Assembly: GCA_964624635.1 (NCBI GenBank)
Contig: CAZUXM010000039.1
Coordinates: forward strand, 1-24,889
Source: JANWKQ01 sp964624635
GTDB taxonomy: Bacteria > Bacteroidota > Bacteroidia > CAIKAF01
Direction of reading: 5' to 3'
DNA length: 24,889 nt
Made by a program: the position numbers and the translations under genes. Shown here piece after piece: positions 22,055 to 24,889 of this stretch. The notes beneath the pieces were generated by a model. The model did no database searches. It saw only the letters and a list, made by a program, of their open reading frames with translations, and had not been told where the DNA came from. How positions within the stretch are numbered: the stretch's first letter is position 1; each line of letters starts with the position of its first letter.

Positions 22055-22094
22055 AGTAACTGGTTACTGTTTGCTAATTACCCGTTAGTAACCA
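22055..22094. repeat. Palindromic AGTAAC/GTTACT cluster
   Basis: AGTAAC (22055-22060), TG, GTTACT (22063-22068) form a near palindrome, and TGGTTACT (22061-22068) has a perfect 8-base partner AGTAACCA (22087-22094), loop of 18. Three alternate arms allow two competing hairpins between the glycosyltransferase and protease genes. No U tract follows, so not a plain terminator. Confidence 0.6.
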
Positions 22095-22147
22095 TCAATT
22101 AGCGTTTTTTAAAGGGTATTAAATACTGATAAGGACATTTTTTAAGT

Positions 22148-22155
22148 TAAATTTG
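22148..22155 (+). promoter_or_regulatory. Candidate -7 box for the S41 protease gene
   Basis: TAAATTTG exactly fits TAnnTTTG, 31 bases before the ATG at 22187, a normal leader length. No clear TTG 20 bases upstream. Confidence 0.5.
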
Positions 22156-22186
22156 TGATCTTAGTAAAAGAATCGAATAAGCCTCA

Positions 22187-23803
22187 ATGAATAAGCAATC
22201 ACGATTATTAGTATTTATGCCCATCCTGATGGCTATTGCTACCATCTTCGGAATATTTATCGGTAAAAGTCTTCCTTCAGGAAATACGGGAAATACCAAC
22301 AACAATATTTTTGTTGGTAGTGGAAACAGTAACGATAAACTCAGCCAAATACTCAAACTAATTGATGACGAGTATGTAGATACTGTAAATACATCTCATT
22401 TAACGGATGAAGCGATTGCTGCATTACTTGAACAATTGGATCCGCATAGTGCATATATTCCTCCGATTGATTTACAAGGAGTGAATGAAGATATGGAAGG
22501 AAATTTCGATGGAATTGGAATTGAATTTAATATTGTAAATGATACCATCGTAGTAGTTTCTGCTATTTCCGGTGGTCCCTCAGAAGCACTAGGTATTCGA
22601 TCTGGGGATAGAATAGTTACCATCGAAGGTAAAAATGTGGCTGGTACCGGAATAAAAAATGATCAGGTAATTAAATCCCTCAGAGGTAAAAAAGGTACGA
22701 AAGTAAAAATAGAAGTTGCCAGAAGAAATATAAAAGATAAAATACCTTATACCATTACCCGTGATAAAATACCTCTGTACAGTTTAGATGCGTCGTATAT
22801 GGTTAATGACAAGATAGGATACATTAAAATCAACCGTTTTTCGGAAACCACATTTGATGAATATTACGATGCATTCAAAAAATTAAAGAAACAAGGAATG
22901 CAAAAAATGATTCTTGACCTGCGAGGAAATCCTGGCGGATATTTAAATATGGCTACTTCTTTAGCTGATGAATTCCTCAAAAAAAATGACATGATTGTGT
23001 ATACTCAGGGAAGAGCTCGAAAAAGAGAAGATTTTAAAGCTACTTCAGAAGGTGAATTTGAAAATGAACCTTTGGTAGTTCTCATTGATGAAGGATCGGC
23101 CTCTGCTTCAGAAATTGTAGCCGGATCATTACAAGATAATGACAGAGCTACCATTATTGGAAGAAGATCATTTGGAAAAGGATTGGTACAGGAACAATTT
23201 GAATTTAAAGATGGTTCTGCAGTTAGGTTAACCGTTGCCAGATACTATACCGCTTCAGGGAGATGTATTCAACGTTCATATGCCGAGGGAACCGATAAAT
23301 ATTACGAAGAAATTTATGCCGAGATGTTAAGTGGTGATAACAAACATGAAATAAATGTTGGGGATACCATTCATAAATTCAAAACCAAAAGTGGACGTAC
23401 AGTTTACGGAGGTGGAGGTATTGCTCCGGATATTTATGTTCCATACGATACCAGTGGATACAGTAAATATTATAGTGATGTAATTAGTAAGGGAGTAAGT
23501 TATGATTTTTGTTTTGACTATGCAGATAGAAACAGAACCACCTTACAGAAAAAATATACTGACTACAGAGCATTTGCATCAGATATGAACTTAGGCGGTC
23601 AAATTCTGAATGAGTTTGTAGTGTTTGCAGCACAAAAAGGAATTGCCCGTAATGATGCACAAATCAACAGGTCCAGACTATGGTTAATCAATAGGCTTCA
23701 ATCATTGATAGCCCGTAACTTATGGAAAAATGAGGGATTCTATTATATCATCAATAAGGACGATAAGGCTATGCACGCCGCTTTAAAAAAATTGAATAGC
23801 TAA
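22187..23803 (+). CDS. S41 family C-terminal processing peptidase (CtpA/Prc-like)
   Basis: 538 residues. An N-terminal membrane anchor (about residues 8-26, VFMPILMAIATIFGIFIG) faces the periplasm, then DEYVDTVN, LLEQLDPHSAYIPP, a PDZ domain around residues 90-170 (GIRSGDRIVTIEGKNV), and the protease domain GYIKINRFSETT, LDLRGNPGG, DEGSASASEIVAGS, FGKGLVQ. Catalytic Ser306 and Lys331 are 25 residues apart, the same spacing as Ser430-Lys455 in E. coli Tsp. C-terminal processing proteases trim or degrade periplasmic proteins from the C-terminus. The approximately 130 residues past the core are longer than in many CtpA proteins but common in Bacteroidota. Confidence 0.95.
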   Translation: MNKQSRLLVFMPILMAIATIFGIFIGKSLPSGNTGNTNNNIFVGSGNSNDKLSQILKLIDDEYVDTVNTSHLTDEAIAALLEQLDPHSAYIPPIDLQGVNEDMEGNFDGIGIEFNIVNDTIVVVSAISGGPSEALGIRSGDRIVTIEGKNVAGTGIKNDQVIKSLRGKKGTKVKIEVARRNIKDKIPYTITRDKIPLYSLDASYMVNDKIGYIKINRFSETTFDEYYDAFKKLKKQGMQKMILDLRGNPGGYLNMATSLADEFLKKNDMIVYTQGRARKREDFKATSEGEFENEPLVVLIDEGSASASEIVAGSLQDNDRATIIGRRSFGKGLVQEQFEFKDGSAVRLTVARYYTASGRCIQRSYAEGTDKYYEEIYAEMLSGDNKHEINVGDTIHKFKTKSGRTVYGGGGIAPDIYVPYDTSGYSKYYSDVISKGVSYDFCFDYADRNRTTLQKKYTDYRAFASDMNLGGQILNEFVVFAAQKGIARNDAQINRSRLWLINRLQSLIARNLWKNEGFYYIINKDDKAMHAALKKLNS

Positions 23804-23862
23804 CAATTATTCTTCTTTTATTAAATGTGATTTTGTACCTTGTAGTATCTAAATACAATCGT

Positions 23863-24889
23863 ATGAAAAAAATATTACTCGCAGTAAGCACATTATTTTT
23901 TATTTCCTCTTCTTTCTCTCAGGTAGATTGTTCTGGAGGCAGATATTATACGCCTATTTTTACCAATCTTGATTCAGCCATGAATGTAGTATATGGTAGT
24001 TCTGATAATGGAGGAGGACCACAAGATCTTTTAATGGATATCTGGTGGCCTGCCGGAGATTTGGTTACTGAAAGACCACTGGTCATTTTAGCACATGGTG
24101 GTAGTTTTATTGGAGGAAGTAAATCTGACCCGGGTATGTATGAACATTGTAAATGGCTTGCCAGTATGGGATATGTTGCTGCAACTATTGAATATCGTTT
24201 GGGTAATGTATTTGATGTAATCATGAGTGCAGATGTTGAATCTACCTATGTAAATTTAGTTTACCGTGCGGTACACGATGGTATGGCAGCCGTTCGTTAT
24301 TTTAGAGAAGATGCTGCAGTAAATGGTAATACTTATAAAATTGCTCCTAACCTGGTTATCTTCGGAGGTTTTAGTGCTGGTTCTATTTTAGCTATGCATT
24401 TAACCTATATGGATGATCCTTCAAAACTACATCCGGATATTCTTGAATCAAGTGATGGTGGTTTTTATGGTGCCAGCGGACATCCAGGTTATTCAACCGT
24501 ACCACAAGCTGTTCTTAATTATTGTGGTGCATTAGCTGATACCGTTTATATGGAAGCCGGAGATCAACCCCTCATGAGCATACATGGAACCGATGATAAT
24601 ACTGTACCCTACGGAACAGCCATGGCTAACCCGGGAATACCTGTGATGGTGATTAGCGGTAGTGGTTCTATTCATACACGTGCATTAAATGTAGGTGTAA
24701 CGAACCCTTTAAAAACATATTACGGTGCAGGACATTGCGAATTCTGGAATAATCCTCAACAATCTGACACGACCTATCAATTTGCAGCCGACTTTTTACA
24801 AGAACAACTATGTATTCAACATTTATACACTGAGCAAAACCCTCATTCAGTATTTTTTACCGCGTATCCTAATCCTGCTGCCGATAATT
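23863..24889 (+). CDS. Exported alpha/beta hydrolase (carboxylesterase-like) with T9SS sorting tail, 3' end cut by window
   Basis: 342 residues are visible from ATG 23863, and the frame is open to the window end. A signal peptide ends at about residue 19 (FSQVDC). The catalytic core is clear: oxyanion-hole HGGSFIGGS, nucleophile GFSAGS, Asp in HGTDDNTVPYG, His in GAGHCEFW. After the hydrolase the sequence reads FTAYPNPAADN, the opening of a T9SS type A sorting domain, so perhaps 70-80 residues remain beyond the window. It is therefore an exported, likely surface or secreted esterase or lipase-like enzyme; acyl or polymer substrate is unknown. It begins 59 bases after the S41 protease gene. 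No clear promoter box was found. Confidence 0.9.
   Translation, partial: MKKILLAVSTLFFISSSFSQVDCSGGRYYTPIFTNLDSAMNVVYGSSDNGGGPQDLLMDIWWPAGDLVTERPLVILAHGGSFIGGSKSDPGMYEHCKWLASMGYVAATIEYRLGNVFDVIMSADVESTYVNLVYRAVHDGMAAVRYFREDAAVNGNTYKIAPNLVIFGGFSAGSILAMHLTYMDDPSKLHPDILESSDGGFYGASGHPGYSTVPQAVLNYCGALADTVYMEAGDQPLMSIHGTDDNTVPYGTAMANPGIPVMVISGSGSIHTRALNVGVTNPLKTYYGAGHCEFWNNPQQSDTTYQFAADFLQEQLCIQHLYTEQNPHSVFFTAYPNPAADN

Noticed and set aside
1..24889. CRISPR, tRNA, rRNA, phage or insertion sequence content
   Set aside because: No repeated spacer pattern, cloverleaf, rRNA-like stretch or transposase/integrase sequence was recognised; intergenic regions are short.

Overview
The window looks like part of a chromosome (probably a draft or metagenome-assembled contig, given two 10-base N runs) from an AT-rich member of the Bacteroidota, most likely a flavobacterium-like marine lineage. 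The evidence is type IX secretion (T9SS) sorting tails on two exported proteins, families largely confined to this phylum (DUF4831, DUF6580, the TlyA/DUF2795 arrangement), near absence of Shine-Dalgarno sequences, and several Bacteroidota-type promoter boxes (TAnnTTTG). I see no phage, insertion sequence, CRISPR array, tRNA or rRNA.

Layout. 1-738: 3' part of a TlyA-type rRNA methyltransferase, separated by a two-way terminator from a leftward block (790-3850): DUF2795 protein, PduO-type cobalamin adenosyltransferase, orphan LolD/MacB-like ATPase, a 57-residue membrane protein and a DUF4831 lipoprotein. 3982-7051: a rightward block with a small lipoprotein, an ECF sigma factor with a TTG start, a 94-residue single-span membrane protein, a Spy/CpxP/CnrX-like periplasmic protein with His/Met-rich ends, and a T9SS-exported YHYH protein. 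This closely resembles a CnrH/CnrY/CnrX metal-responsive sigma system with an added secreted effector and is the most interesting unit here. 7104-7260 is a regulatory region with two inverted repeats before a transaldolase/fructose-6-phosphate aldolase gene. Then come YciO and a secreted Cys-x-Cys protein (8694-9143).

9150-12868: an FAD amino-acid-oxidase-like gene diverges from a Rieske oxygenase whose stop overlaps a CrtU/CruE-like carotenoid desaturase/methyltransferase homologue. The pair suggests oxidative ring modification of a carotenoid or other terpenoid. 12915-15028 (leftward): DUF6580 membrane protein and an M19-type dipeptidase. 15142-16265: ribosomal protein L19 with a hairpin leader, then a small family-2 glycosyltransferase. 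16269-16330 holds a structured intergenic repeat-like element. 16369-18945 (leftward): HI0933/BaiN-type flavoprotein and cytochrome P450. These diverge from a tightly packed rightward operon (18977-22045): alpha/beta hydrolase, AI-2E transporter-like permease with an unusual insert, and a MurG-fold glycosyltransferase. The window closes with a CtpA-like S41 protease and a T9SS-exported carboxylesterase-like protein that runs off the end.

Most individual families are recognisable. What is not standard textbook material is the sigma/YHYH operon, the Rieske-CrtU-like pair, and several intergenic inverted repeats. All functional links between neighbouring genes are inference from layout.
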